Of a DNA stretch of 64,000 nt, positions 15,054-24,310 are shown in pieces. The DNA is taken from positions 1 to 64,000 of IMG/VR virus record IMGVR_UViG_3300029999_000002; one strand, 5' to 3'. Below the pieces are notes generated by a model. That model ran no database searches, was not told where the DNA came from, and saw only the letters and a program-made list of their open reading frames with translations. Numbering within the stretch: position 1 is the stretch's first letter; each line of letters opens with the position of its first letter. Source of the stretch: a virus. Made by a program: the position numbers and the translations under genes.

Positions 15054-15221
15054 ATGATCAATCCATTCAAACATACAGGCAAAGTAGTATCGGATGCGTA
15101 TAAGTCCGCCAATGGCAGTGACTGTTGCCCTGGTCTGTGTGTGGCAGCCACCACGGTATTTGTTCTACCTTTTGCAGTTCCCTACTCTCTGGTTAGTGCC
15201 TTCTTCAAGAAGTCTGAGTAG
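15054..15221 (+). CDS. small membrane protein before the packaging genes
   Basis: A 55-residue protein with a polar N-terminus (NPFKHTGKVVSDAYK) and one hydrophobic helix (about residues 29-51). AGGAGG lies five bases before the ATG, a very strong site. The stop TAG shares its G with the GTG of the HNH gene, so the two are coupled. It is the first gene of the rightward late unit. Function unknown. Confidence 0.7.
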   Translation: MINPFKHTGKVVSDAYKSANGSDCCPGLCVAATTVFVLPFAVPYSLVSAFFKKSE

Positions 15222-15610
15222 TGGCCCAACGCACCAAGAAGAACTGTGCAACGGCTGGCTGCCCGAATAAGAGCCTCACACGCTGGTGTGATACCTGCGC
15301 TAAGGTTCCAGCCATCGTGCGCCCCTACGACACCCTGAGGGGCAGCAGTACGGCTCGTGGATATGATTACCAGTGGAAGCGCACCAGGCTAGTGGCCCTC
15401 AGGCGGGATCATTTTCTCTGTCAGCGCTGCCTCCAGATGGAGAACCGGCCGACTCCTGCAACTGAAGTCCATCACATCATCGGTATCGACGAGGACCCAA
15501 GCCTGAGGCTGGTTGTAGAAAACCTGATGTCCGTCTGCTCACCGTGTCATAAGGTGCTAACGATTGAGGATCAGGGTGTGTTCGGAAGAGCACCAACAAA
15601 TAAAGCTTAG
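15221..15610 (+). CDS. HNH endonuclease next to terminase
   Basis: A 129-residue protein with two CxxC-type zinc knuckles near the N-terminus (CPNKSLTRWCDTC) and an HNH core: CQRC, then EVHHI, ENLMSVCSPCH. Small HNH proteins placed directly before terminase are often needed for DNA packaging in cos-type phages, cutting together with the large terminase subunit. Its position here fits that role. Translation is coupled to the preceding gene. Confidence 0.88.
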   Translation: MAQRTKKNCATAGCPNKSLTRWCDTCAKVPAIVRPYDTLRGSSTARGYDYQWKRTRLVALRRDHFLCQRCLQMENRPTPATEVHHIIGIDEDPSLRLVVENLMSVCSPCHKVLTIEDQGVFGRAPTNKA

Positions 15611-15619
15611 GTGGGAACA

Positions 15620-16006
15620 ATGGCACCAAGAACTAAAACGCTTGATGAGGCACTGCTTTCCGGTGCAGTAGCTAAGAATCCCCAGCGTTACACTGATAGA
15701 CCCCCAGCCGTTCCCAAAGAACCTCTAGGTCGCGCCCCACGTCACTTGAACGCTAAGGAGCAGAAGGTTTGGCGTGAGCTCATTGCTCAGGCCCCTGCCG
15801 GATCTCTCGGAACCTGTGACACAGTGGCCATCGAGGTTGCTGTCCGGATGACGATGATGATGCGCGAAGGCAAGATGCTGAAGACCAGCGAACTTGCCAG
15901 TTACTTCAAGGTGCTTACTTCCCTTGGGATGACGCCGGCCGACCGTGGGAGAATCGCAGTAGCACCCCCACCAGAAAGTGATGACGGCCTCAGCGATCTT
16001 GACTAG
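15620..16006 (+). CDS. terS: terminase small subunit (P27-like)
   Basis: A 128-residue protein with a Pro-rich N-terminus, then LNAKEQKVWRELIAQAPAG and a helical part ending FKVLTSLGMTPADRGRI, a pattern typical of P27-family small terminases. It recognises phage DNA and hands it to the large subunit. ATG 15620 is preferred over GTG 15611 because GGTGGG lies four bases before it. It lies between the HNH and large terminase genes. Confidence 0.85.
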   Translation: MAPRTKTLDEALLSGAVAKNPQRYTDRPPAVPKEPLGRAPRHLNAKEQKVWRELIAQAPAGSLGTCDTVAIEVAVRMTMMMREGKMLKTSELASYFKVLTSLGMTPADRGRIAVAPPPESDDGLSDLD

Positions 16007-16023
16007 GCACGAAAGGATTATCT

Positions 16024-17763
16024 GTGCCTCGACTTCTAAACGGCCTCACACATCCTGAGGCTGCAACTCAGTATGCGCGCGACGTTGTAGACGGCACGAT
16101 AGTAGCCTGCAAATTCGTAAAGCAAGCGTGCCTACGCCACTTGAACGACCTGGTTAGATCCGAGACCACAGATTATCCGTACGTGTATGACCACAAGAAG
16201 GCGCAGAGATTCTGCACGTTCTTTGAAAAGCTTCCACATGTTGAAGGCAAGTGGGCAGCGCGTAAAGAGCTTCTGGTCATGGAGCCATGGCAGTGCTTCA
16301 TTGCATGTTCCATATTTGGGTGGGTGAAGAAGTCAGATGGCTACCGCAGATTCAAGCGCGCCTACTGTTGTGTACCTCGTAAGAATGGCAAGAGCGCGTT
16401 TGCGGCTGTCATTGCTGATTTCATGTTGGTTCTCGATGGTGAGCATGGAGCGCAGGTATACTCTGGTGCCACTTCAAAGGATCAAGCATCATTCGTATTC
16501 AATCCAGCCAAGAAGATGCTGGAACAGTCCCCTGCTATCTGCAAGAAGTATGGTGTGGTAGTCAATGCAGACTCAGTAACTGTAATGAGGACAAACTCAA
16601 AGTTTGTCAGACTCATTGGCAATCCTGGTGATGGTTCCTCACCCCATGGATATATTTGTGACGAGCATCACGAGGCCGAAGACTCGCTTCAGTATGACAC
16701 AATGACTTCCGGAATGGGAGCTCGTGAGCAGCCCCTTGCCTTCGTCATTACCACTGCAGGCTTTAACACGGCTGGACCTTGCTACCTACTTCAGAAAGAC
16801 ATGGAGAAGATACTCGAAGGTTCTATGGTTGCAGAGACTAGATTTGCAATCATCTACACCTGCGATCTTGAAGCTTATACATTCAATGGGCAGGACTTTG
16901 AGCCTGATGACTGGACTTCGGAAGCCGCGCTAATAAAGGCCAACCCCAATTGGGGAACTTCAGTCAACATTGCTGACGCCTTGGAAGAGCAGCGGGAAGC
17001 CATTATCTCCACAGAGAAGCAGAACCTCTTCAAGACTAAGAAGCTGAACATCTGGTGCTTTGCACGTAATGGTTTCTTCAATGTTGCCAAATGGATTAAC
17101 TGCTTTGACAAAGAGATGAAGCGTGAAGACTTCCTGGGCAAGCCGTGCATCAAGGGTCTTGATCTAGGATCTCAGATTGATCTCACAGCCGACGTGACTG
17201 TGTTCCAGAAGATGAATGAGGCAGACAACACTCTGCACTATTACATCTTTGGTCGCTACTATGTTCCTGAAGCCACTGTTGAACTCCCCACGAATCAGCA
17301 CTATCAGAAGTGGGTTCACGACGGCGCACTAATTGCTACGCCTGGTGACGAGATTGATTATCCAACTGTTCGCACGAACATTCTAGTGGATGTCGCCGAG
17401 TTTGATGTCAAGGAGTTTGCATTTGACTCGCACCAAGCAACGCTGATGAAGCAGGAGATCATTGAAGAGACTGGGATCGAAGCTGGTGTTGTTACCCAGA
17501 ACGCTCAGACACTCAACATCCCCATGAAGTGGTTGCAGGCCATGATGACATCCGGCCGACTTCACCACGATGGGAACCCTGTACTCACCTGGTGTGTGTC
17601 GAACACGATCTCCAGAGAAGACCGCAACGAGAACGACTTTCCAAACAAAGAGAGACCCGAAAATAAGATTGACGGTGTGTCTGCGATGTTGTGTGCGTTC
17701 AGTCGAATTCGCGCAGTGCTTGGTGAGACTGGTGACGGAAAATTTGTTTATAACGGAATGTAG
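16024..17763 (+). CDS. terL: terminase large subunit
   Basis: A 579-residue packaging ATPase-nuclease. Walker A appears as CVPRKNGKSAFAA (about residue 117), Walker B as GYICDEHHEAED (about 210), and the nuclease domain begins with KGLDLGSQIDLTAD (about 375). It drives DNA into the prohead and cuts it. GTG start with AAAGGAT upstream. Length and motif order fit the Terminase_1 family used with HK97-type heads. Confidence 0.95.
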   Translation: MPRLLNGLTHPEAATQYARDVVDGTIVACKFVKQACLRHLNDLVRSETTDYPYVYDHKKAQRFCTFFEKLPHVEGKWAARKELLVMEPWQCFIACSIFGWVKKSDGYRRFKRAYCCVPRKNGKSAFAAVIADFMLVLDGEHGAQVYSGATSKDQASFVFNPAKKMLEQSPAICKKYGVVVNADSVTVMRTNSKFVRLIGNPGDGSSPHGYICDEHHEAEDSLQYDTMTSGMGAREQPLAFVITTAGFNTAGPCYLLQKDMEKILEGSMVAETRFAIIYTCDLEAYTFNGQDFEPDDWTSEAALIKANPNWGTSVNIADALEEQREAIISTEKQNLFKTKKLNIWCFARNGFFNVAKWINCFDKEMKREDFLGKPCIKGLDLGSQIDLTADVTVFQKMNEADNTLHYYIFGRYYVPEATVELPTNQHYQKWVHDGALIATPGDEIDYPTVRTNILVDVAEFDVKEFAFDSHQATLMKQEIIEETGIEAGVVTQNAQTLNIPMKWLQAMMTSGRLHHDGNPVLTWCVSNTISREDRNENDFPNKERPENKIDGVSAMLCAFSRIRAVLGETGDGKFVYNGM

Positions 17764-17777
17764 TTCCGACGAGGCTC

Positions 17778-17936
17778 ATGCAAAACATTGTTACGGCAAT
17801 AGGCGTTGCCCTGATCACTCTGGGCATCGCCTTTATTTATTGGAAGGCAGCACTTATCTTCCTCGGAATTTTCTTGGTGGTTGCAGCAGTGAAGGGTTTT
17901 GATGATCCTCCTCGGACCACACCTAACAACAGCTAG
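17778..17936 (+). CDS. small two-span membrane protein
   Basis: A 52-residue protein with two hydrophobic segments (about residues 4-20 and 23-41) and a polar tail (DDPPRTTPNNS). GAGG lies just before the ATG. It fills the gap between terminase and portal. Nothing in the sequence gives a specific role. A 21-codon frame starts at 17954 and overlaps the portal start; I do not call it. Confidence 0.6.
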   Translation: MQNIVTAIGVALITLGIAFIYWKAALIFLGIFLVVAAVKGFDDPPRTTPNNS

Positions 17937-17999
17937 ATAAGGATGGACTCCCATGCCTGAATTAATCATGAGCGGGATAGTCACGGGAGGCACTTCACA

Positions 18000-19676
18000 T
18001 TGTCTAAATTTAGCCTAGCAAAGGTCTTCCGTAGTAACCCTTTCAATCAGGCCGGCTACCCGATGACTGAGATGAACGTAAACACGTTCCTCGCATCACT
18101 TGGCGGCACCAACCGGAGCCCGAGTGGAGAGGTAGTGAATGTAGAGACAAGTCTCCAGACATCAACAGTCTGGGCTTGCCTTAACCTCATCTCCACACAG
18201 ATTGCTATCAACCCTCTGAATTTGTACCAGTACGACGCAAAGGGCAGTCGGTCACTGGCGGTTGATCACGATTATTTTGACTTGATCAACAGCAATCCGA
18301 ATCCTCACCAGGACGCAATTGCATTCCGCACTGCTGTACAAGTTCATATTGATCTTACTGGCAATGGGTACATTGAGATTCAGCGAGACGGTGCTGCTCG
18401 TGTAGTTGCCCTCTGGCATCGTGCGTCGAACAGGACAAAACCTGTTCTGCAGCCAAATGGGGTTCTCTTCTACGAGACCACTGATAGTGCCGAAGGCTCT
18501 CCACGCCGCATTGAAGCCTACAACATGGTTCACATCATGGGTATGACAATGAATGGCTATATTGGCCTGGACCCCCTGTATTACTTCAAGGGTTCAATTG
18601 GTGCCAAGCTGGCTATGGATAAGTTTGCCGCACGCTTCTTTGCGAATGATGCAACTCCGTCTGGAATTCTTAGCACCGCAGCCTCAGTAAAGCCTGAAGA
18701 CAAAACAAAGATGCGCGAGGACTGGCAACAGTTGCAGTCTGGGTCACAAACCCATAAGACTGCAATTCTTGATAATGGTCTTAAATATGACAAGATCAGC
18801 GCCACTCAGGATGAGTCCCAGTATCTGCAGACTAAGGTTGAAGTCTCCAAAGAGATAGCAGCCTTCTTCGGCGTGCAAGGATATGCAGTAGGTCTTCTCG
18901 ATAAAGGCATCAAAGCCAACGTTGAACAGCAGGCTCAGGATCTCTACAACTATTGCTTGCGCCCGCGCATGGCTAAGTGGGAGAAGGCATTTAGCCACAA
19001 ACTGTTCTCCACCAAAGGTAGAAGTGCCGGCCGATACTTCGTTGAATATGATGTGTTCAAGTTGTTGCACCCTGATGACACCAGCCTGGAGCAGACGATT
19101 ACTTCTGCTACTCAGAATGGCGGTATGACCCCGAATGAGGGACGTGCGCTTCGTGGATTCAACCCAGTTGGACCTGAAGGTGATCAGCTTTACATTCAGT
19201 TGAACATGCAGACTCTTGAACAGGCTAATTCTGTGGTTCCTGTTGTTGGTCAACCTGACACTGAGCTATTGCTTGAACAAGAAGAGAACAGTTTGAGTCG
19301 CACTGGTGCAACATATCGTGGCCTGTTCAAAGATGGCGTGCAACGCGTCATGAAGGGCAATCGCGACTACAAGGCTGTCTATCGCTGCCTCTGGCCAACA
19401 CTCGAATCAATCTCTAAGGCTGCCCAGATGGGTAAGAAGCTTGATGACTCCGCTGAGTGCAACAAGGCTGTTGAGAAACTGATTGAGGGCATGGAGCACC
19501 GCGCCAAGAAATGGGCAGAAGAGGACATTGAGTCTATCTGCTCCGATGAGCTACGACGGGTTGCCAAGAGCCTCATTTTCGCAGTCAACCAAGATGTAGC
19601 CAACCAAAAATCTAGGGCCGATGTGGCCCAGCTTGAAGCTGATGCAGCTGAGCAGGAGAGTGAAGATGTCGAATAA
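18000..19676 (+). CDS. portal protein (HK97 family)
   Basis: A 558-residue protein. TSTVWACLNLISTQIA, the DLINSNPNPHQDAIAFR stretch, GNGYIEIQRDG and the long helical C-terminal part are typical of HK97-type portals, which form the dodecameric DNA gate at one head vertex. The start is probably TTG at 18000, with GGGAGG nine bases upstream. The C-terminal Glu-rich tail overlaps the protease gene by 11 bases. Confidence 0.92.
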   Translation: MSKFSLAKVFRSNPFNQAGYPMTEMNVNTFLASLGGTNRSPSGEVVNVETSLQTSTVWACLNLISTQIAINPLNLYQYDAKGSRSLAVDHDYFDLINSNPNPHQDAIAFRTAVQVHIDLTGNGYIEIQRDGAARVVALWHRASNRTKPVLQPNGVLFYETTDSAEGSPRRIEAYNMVHIMGMTMNGYIGLDPLYYFKGSIGAKLAMDKFAARFFANDATPSGILSTAASVKPEDKTKMREDWQQLQSGSQTHKTAILDNGLKYDKISATQDESQYLQTKVEVSKEIAAFFGVQGYAVGLLDKGIKANVEQQAQDLYNYCLRPRMAKWEKAFSHKLFSTKGRSAGRYFVEYDVFKLLHPDDTSLEQTITSATQNGGMTPNEGRALRGFNPVGPEGDQLYIQLNMQTLEQANSVVPVVGQPDTELLLEQEENSLSRTGATYRGLFKDGVQRVMKGNRDYKAVYRCLWPTLESISKAAQMGKKLDDSAECNKAVEKLIEGMEHRAKKWAEEDIESICSDELRRVAKSLIFAVNQDVANQKSRADVAQLEADAAEQESEDVE

Positions 19677-21633
19677 ACGAGAACGTAGGTTCCTGCAAAG
19701 TGATGTAAGCGTTCAAGGTGATGGTACTCCAAAGATCACGGGTTATGCGGCCGTATTTAATCGGCGCAGTCATAATCTTGGGGATTTTGTCGAGGTCGTG
19801 GACCCGCACGCGTTCGATGCCTGCTTAGCCACCAACCCAGACATCAAGGGCCTTTATAACCATGATGAGGGCCAGGTTCTAGGGCGCACAACTTCCGGCA
19901 CGATGAAAGTATCAGTGGATGCAACTGGTCTCAAGTACGAGATTGATGCTCCTGAAACCTCATATGCAAAGGATCTTCTGATCTCGATGCGCAGAGGTGA
20001 CGTTGACGCTTCTAGCTTTGGTTTTTATTGCGAGAAGGACGTATGGTCTTATGACCGCGAAGCGAAAGTAAATGTTCGCACCCTGTTGCAGTGCAGTGTG
20101 TTTGACTGCAGTGTTGTGACGAATGGTGCGTATCCTGATGCTTCCAGCCAATTGCGCTCTCTTTTCCCTGATGACAAAGGCAATATACCTGAAGCCATCA
20201 CAGAGAAGCTTGCTGAGCTCCGCAATGCACAGCGTAAAGAGAAGCGCGGCCGCAATGTTCTGGCTACTGTCTCTTCCACCAAATGGGCAATCCTTCCTGA
20301 GAAACTTGAAGCCATCTGTGCGTTCCTGAACGCATGGTCTGAAGGTAAGGGACCGAGCAAAGCTGAAGTTCAGGCTGGACTCATGGGCTATGACGAAGAT
20401 GAGTTCGATGACCTCAACGAGGACTCACCTGTTGCTCAGATTAAGGTTTATGGCTCCATTGGTCAGAAGATGAACATGATGACTGAGTTCTCTGGTGGCT
20501 GCTCTTGCGAGAGCCTCACGAAGAGCTTCCGCGCTGCGCTGGCTGATGACTCGATCACTTCAATCGTGTTCGACATTGACTCGCCTGGTGGCACTGTCAC
20601 TGGCGTCCCTGAACTCGCTGCTGAGATCCTCGCTGGACGCGGCAAGAAGCCCATCATCGCTGTTGCTAATGGAATGGCTGCTTCTGCTGCTCTCTGGATT
20701 GCTACTGCTGCTGATAAGTTCTACTGCATCCCGAGTGGTGATGTTGGATCGATTGGCGTCTATATGACGCATCAGGACGTTTCGCAAGCCATGGACAAAG
20801 CCGGTGTGAAGATGACCTTCATCAAGGCGGGCAAGTACAAGACGGATGGTAACCCCTATGAGCCAGCTTCCGCCGAGTTCCTCGCAGACGCCCAACGAGG
20901 TGTTGACGAGTTCTACGAGATGTTCGTTGCTGGTGTTGCTGCTGGTCGCAATGTATCAGCGGCTAAAGTAATGTCGGATTTCGGCCAGGGCAGAATGCTT
21001 ATGGCTAAGGATGCACTTGCTGCGGGTTTGATTGATGGAATCCAGACATTGGATGAAGTTGTTGCTGGACTGAGTGCTGTAGATAGTTCGGCTAGTTCTT
21101 TTGGAGGAACGCAGATGAGCGCAGCAAAGATTTCTGAGACTGGCTGCACTTGCATGTGTCCCCAGTGTGTGGGTGGAGATCACCCCAATTGTACGGGTCC
21201 TGTTGATGGAACCTGTGACTATGACGGTGACAAGGACGCTCCGGACGACAACAACGATGGTCAGCAGGCTTCCAAGCAGGCAATCATGGATAGTGGCTGC
21301 AATTGCCCCTGTCCCGAGTGCATGGCGGGTCTTCATTCGCAGTGCACAGGTCTGGATGGCGCGTGTGATCAAGATGGTGACAGAGATGCGCCAGATGATG
21401 CCAATGACGGCCAACAGGCTTCCAAGGTAGTAAAGACCGTGATTGATACGTGTGGTTGCATGTGCCCCGAATGTATGGATGGCGACCACGATGATTGCAC
21501 CGGTCAAGAAGATGGCTGCGATTGGGATGATGACGATGAAGACTTCGATGATGACGATGAGTTGGCAAAGGCTGAAGCTGAGGCCAATGCGAATACTCTA
21601 GCCAAGGTCAAAGTCATGCAGATGAGTCAGTAA
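19666..21633 (+). CDS. fused prohead protease: S78 + S49 domains with metal-binding repeats
   Basis: A 655-residue protein. Residues 1-165 form an HK97-type S78 prohead protease (catalytic His in LYNHDEG, Ser in DASSFGF). Residues about 240-465 form an SppA/ClpP-like S49 domain, as in lambda gpC: GGTVTG, ANGMAASAALW with the Ser, and FIKAGKYKTDGNPYEP with the Lys. Then come three Cys/His/Asp-rich repeats and an acidic tail. Phages usually carry one protease type, not both. Start: ATG inside the portal end, preceded by GGAG. It precedes the capsid gene. Confidence 0.85.
   Translation: MSNKRERRFLQSDVSVQGDGTPKITGYAAVFNRRSHNLGDFVEVVDPHAFDACLATNPDIKGLYNHDEGQVLGRTTSGTMKVSVDATGLKYEIDAPETSYAKDLLISMRRGDVDASSFGFYCEKDVWSYDREAKVNVRTLLQCSVFDCSVVTNGAYPDASSQLRSLFPDDKGNIPEAITEKLAELRNAQRKEKRGRNVLATVSSTKWAILPEKLEAICAFLNAWSEGKGPSKAEVQAGLMGYDEDEFDDLNEDSPVAQIKVYGSIGQKMNMMTEFSGGCSCESLTKSFRAALADDSITSIVFDIDSPGGTVTGVPELAAEILAGRGKKPIIAVANGMAASAALWIATAADKFYCIPSGDVGSIGVYMTHQDVSQAMDKAGVKMTFIKAGKYKTDGNPYEPASAEFLADAQRGVDEFYEMFVAGVAAGRNVSAAKVMSDFGQGRMLMAKDALAAGLIDGIQTLDEVVAGLSAVDSSASSFGGTQMSAAKISETGCTCMCPQCVGGDHPNCTGPVDGTCDYDGDKDAPDDNNDGQQASKQAIMDSGCNCPCPECMAGLHSQCTGLDGACDQDGDRDAPDDANDGQQASKVVKTVIDTCGCMCPECMDGDHDDCTGQEDGCDWDDDDEDFDDDDELAKAEAEANANTLAKVKVMQMSQ
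21129..21560 (+). repeat. three tandem Cys-His/Asp repeats in the protease C-terminus
   Basis: Each unit of about 50 residues reads C-x-C-x-C-P-x-C, four residues, H, two residues, CTG, then an Asp ladder such as DYDGDKDAPDD followed by NDGQQASK. The third copy ends in a pure Asp/Glu run. The Cys/His part could bind zinc and the Asp ladder resembles calcium loops. DNA-level similarity between units shows a recent duplication. Confidence 0.8.
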
Positions 21634-21655
21634 CCCACAACCAATAGAAACACCT

Positions 21656-21684
21656 AAGCCCTCCTGATCACTCGGAGGGCTTTT
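21656..21684 (+). terminator. intrinsic terminator after the protease gene
   Basis: AAGCCCTCC, nine bases, GGAGGGCTT followed by a short T-run. This is a stable hairpin between protease and capsid and could reduce read-through or protect the capsid mRNA. The next 130 bases before the capsid gene hold no feature I can support. Confidence 0.7.
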
Positions 21685-21819
21685 CAGTTTGGCAAAAAGT
21701 TAGTCCGCGAGTCGGTGCCTTTGAATAGGCAACTGCGATTTTGTCTGCGTTGAAGAAAGTCCCAGGTGGGCTTCTCTGTCCCGCGCTGCAACACCAATCT
21801 GTAACACCTAAGGAACCAT

Positions 21820-23037
21820 ATGAACATTGTTGAAATGAAGGAAAAGCGCAACCGACTCGTAGTAGAAGCCTCCAGCCTCGTCAAGGGCGACATGAACGCC
21901 GAGACGCGCGCCAAGGTTGATGCGATCTACGCTGATGCGGATGCAATCAAGGGCGACATCGAGCGCGCTGAGCGTTCTGAGGCTCTCGAAGCCGAGATGC
22001 GCAAGAGCACTCCCCCGCCTCCGACCTCGCTGGGTGATTCGGCCCAGGCTGAGTCTGCTGCGAAGGAAGTTCGCGCGGCGAAGTACAAGGAAGCTTTCTC
22101 CACCTATCTCCGCAAGGGCGAGCGTGGCGTGAATGCTGAGCAGGCAAGCATCCTCTCTGAGTACCGTACTCAGTCGGCTGCTACGCTGGGCTCTGGTGGT
22201 TACACCGTGCCAATCGATCTGGCTGACCAGATTGAAGTGGCGTTGAAATACTTCGGTGGAATGCGCGCCGTCTCCAAGAACATCAAGACCTCTGGCGGTG
22301 GAACGTTGAACTGGCCTACGAACAACGACGTGACCAACGTTGGTGCGATTCTGAGCGGTTCTGCTGCAGAGCAGGATCTGACGTTCAGCAACGTGCCGTT
22401 CGGTGCGTTCACGTACACCACGAAGCAGATCCCGGTTCAGAAAGAGCTCCTGCAGGATTCGGCGTTCAATCTGGAAGAGTTCATTCGTGAGGCGTTCGTC
22501 AACCGTATCGGCCGTATCCAGAACACTCATTTCACCGTGGGAACTGGTACCACGATGCCTAATGGTGTTGGCGTTGTCTGTCCGACTGGTGTGACTGCTG
22601 CGACCGGTGGAGCGACCTCGATCACGTATGGCAATCTTGTGGACACTCTCCACTCGGTTGATGTTGCGTATCGTTCGGGCGCGAAGTGGATGTTCAATGA
22701 TCTGACCCTTGCGGCTCTCCGTAAGTTGGTTGATACGCAGAACCGCCCTCTGTTGGGTCTGGGAATCAACGGTGGCGATCCTGACACCATCTTGGGCTAC
22801 CAGTATGTCATCAACAATGACGTACCGGTAATGGCTGCTTCTGCTAAGTCTGTTCTGTTCGGCGACTTCAGCAAGTATCTCATCCGTGACGTTGCTGAGT
22901 CGCTTCAGATCGTTCGTTTGGATGAGCTCGGCGCATTAAGTAACCAAGTTATTTTTGTCGGTTTTACTCGTGCTGACGGACAGCTGCTCGACGCGGGTAC
23001 CCACCCGATTCAGGCGTTCGCCAACAGCGCGACTTAA
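21820..23037 (+). CDS. major capsid protein (HK97 fold)
   Basis: A 405-residue protein. The first 85 residues are a charged coiled coil (the delta-domain scaffold normally removed by the prohead protease), ending at a Pro/Ser-rich linker. The rest has the HK97 pattern: LGSGGYTVPIDLADQIEV, GGGTLNWPTNNDV, FTYTTKQIPVQKELLQDSA and the C-terminal VGFTRADGQLLD. GC-rich, codon-optimised bases fit very high expression. Confidence 0.95.
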   Translation: MNIVEMKEKRNRLVVEASSLVKGDMNAETRAKVDAIYADADAIKGDIERAERSEALEAEMRKSTPPPPTSLGDSAQAESAAKEVRAAKYKEAFSTYLRKGERGVNAEQASILSEYRTQSAATLGSGGYTVPIDLADQIEVALKYFGGMRAVSKNIKTSGGGTLNWPTNNDVTNVGAILSGSAAEQDLTFSNVPFGAFTYTTKQIPVQKELLQDSAFNLEEFIREAFVNRIGRIQNTHFTVGTGTTMPNGVGVVCPTGVTAATGGATSITYGNLVDTLHSVDVAYRSGAKWMFNDLTLAALRKLVDTQNRPLLGLGINGGDPDTILGYQYVINNDVPVMAASAKSVLFGDFSKYLIRDVAESLQIVRLDELGALSNQVIFVGFTRADGQLLDAGTHPIQAFANSAT

Positions 23038-23071
23038 TTCCTAGTAACTAACACATAGTAAAGCACTTACG

Positions 23072-23108
23072 GGCTTACCCTCCATGCGATAGCGGACGAG
23101 GGTAAGCC
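23072..23108 (+). terminator. perfect 11-base hairpin after capsid
   Basis: GGCTTACCCTC, 15 bases, GAGGGTAAGCC is a perfect stem directly after the capsid gene. The T-tract after it is weak (GTACTTGTTT), so it may stabilise the capsid mRNA or terminate only partly. The homing endonuclease gene follows. Confidence 0.6.
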
Positions 23109-23139
23109 GTACTTGTTTGAAGAATAAAGGCAATCACAA

Positions 23140-24081
23140 ATGAACGGATACATCTACAAGATTACGAACACTATCAATGGCATGGTGTATGTTGGCCAAA
23201 CTGTATCTCAAGTGAGATCAAGGTTTGCTTCACATAAGAGAAATGCAAAGAACCTCTCAAACAATTTCAAGATCACATTAGCAATCGCTAAGTACAAACC
23301 TGAGAACTTTACCGTAGAAACACTCGCGCAGGTTCCTCGTGAATGGCTTAATGCAGCAGAGGTTTCTTTCATAGCTGCTTGCAAGTCCAACGACCTTTTA
23401 TTTGGGTACAACATAAACGCTGGTGGGAGCGGGTATGCAGAGTGGACATCAGAAAAGATTAGTAAGGCAATGGCTGGGCGAATTCCTTGGAACAAGGGAA
23501 AGCAGGGACCGCCCGCATGGAACAAAGGTCTCCCGTGGGACGAGACTACCAAAGCAAAGATGGCAGGTCCCAGAGGCCCTATCACGCAGCAGCGTCGAGA
23601 GGCTAATGCTGCTCGCAATATGTCACCCGATAAAGTTCTAGCCAGAGAAACAAAAGCTGCAAACAGACTCGCAGAACGACTGGCTAAGAAGGCTGTCAAG
23701 AGTGAGGCCGCAGTCATCGCGCGCCAAAAGAGATTAGAAGAAAAGCCCGTCTTGGAACCAAGGCAGTTTCTCCCCGGAGCAATTCCGTGGAACAAAGGTG
23801 TGCCAGCTTCCGAAGAGCACAAGCTGAAACTCAGTGAGTCCCACAAGGGAATCATTCCTTCAGCAGAGTCCAATGCCAAGCGTGCTGCTTCCCTTCGTGG
23901 TCAGAAGCGCACAGAAGCTCAGCGCAAGACGATGAGTGAGTCGGCTATAGGACGAAAGAATTCAGATGAACATAAACAGTCTTGCAGAGACGCCATCAAG
24001 GCGTTGTGGGCAGACCCTGTTTACAGAGAGAACATGCTTCAGTCTCGTCGAGATAAAGCAGCGCTGCGCAAAGCGGCATAA
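23140..24081 (+). CDS. GIY-YIG homing endonuclease
   Basis: A 313-residue free-standing homing nuclease. GYIYKITNTINGMVYVGQT is the GIY-YIG motif; the catalytic Arg and Glu regions follow; the C-terminal half contains NUMOD3-type DNA-binding repeats (SEEHKLKLSESHKG, then SDEHKQ). Such genes spread by cutting intron- or insert-free alleles. It interrupts the capsid-connector order and is paralogous to 27869-28639. Confidence 0.9.
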   Translation: MNGYIYKITNTINGMVYVGQTVSQVRSRFASHKRNAKNLSNNFKITLAIAKYKPENFTVETLAQVPREWLNAAEVSFIAACKSNDLLFGYNINAGGSGYAEWTSEKISKAMAGRIPWNKGKQGPPAWNKGLPWDETTKAKMAGPRGPITQQRREANAARNMSPDKVLARETKAANRLAERLAKKAVKSEAAVIARQKRLEEKPVLEPRQFLPGAIPWNKGVPASEEHKLKLSESHKGIIPSAESNAKRAASLRGQKRTEAQRKTMSESAIGRKNSDEHKQSCRDAIKALWADPVYRENMLQSRRDKAALRKAA

Positions 24082-24089
24082 GGAGTTTT

Positions 24090-24296
24090 ATGAAAGTAAA
24101 AATTGAGCAGTCCATCGCTGGACACGAGTTTGCATATGCACCAGGTGACATTGCTGATCTCGAACCTGAACTAGCTTCTGCTTGGATCGAATCAGGCGTT
24201 GCAAGTCGCATCGCGCCGACTGTTAAGACCAAAGAATTCGCAGTGCCCGCAAAAGCCGAAACCCCTGAGAAGCCTAAGACTGAGACCGTAGCCTAA
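24090..24296 (+). CDS. small head-associated protein
   Basis: A 68-residue protein: MKVKIEQSIAGHEFAYAPGD and DLEPELASAWIESGVASRI fit a small conserved protein often found right after the capsid gene in HK97-type phages. The Pro/Lys tail (AKAETPEKPKTE) is probably disordered. Its role is not established; position suggests head completion or decoration. Confidence 0.7.
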   Translation: MKVKIEQSIAGHEFAYAPGDIADLEPELASAWIESGVASRIAPTVKTKEFAVPAKAETPEKPKTETVA

Positions 24297-24310
24297 GGAG
24301 GGCCACCAAG

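Noticed and set aside
17954-18019. 21-codon frame before the portal gene
   Set aside because: Possible leader peptide, but too short and without independent support.
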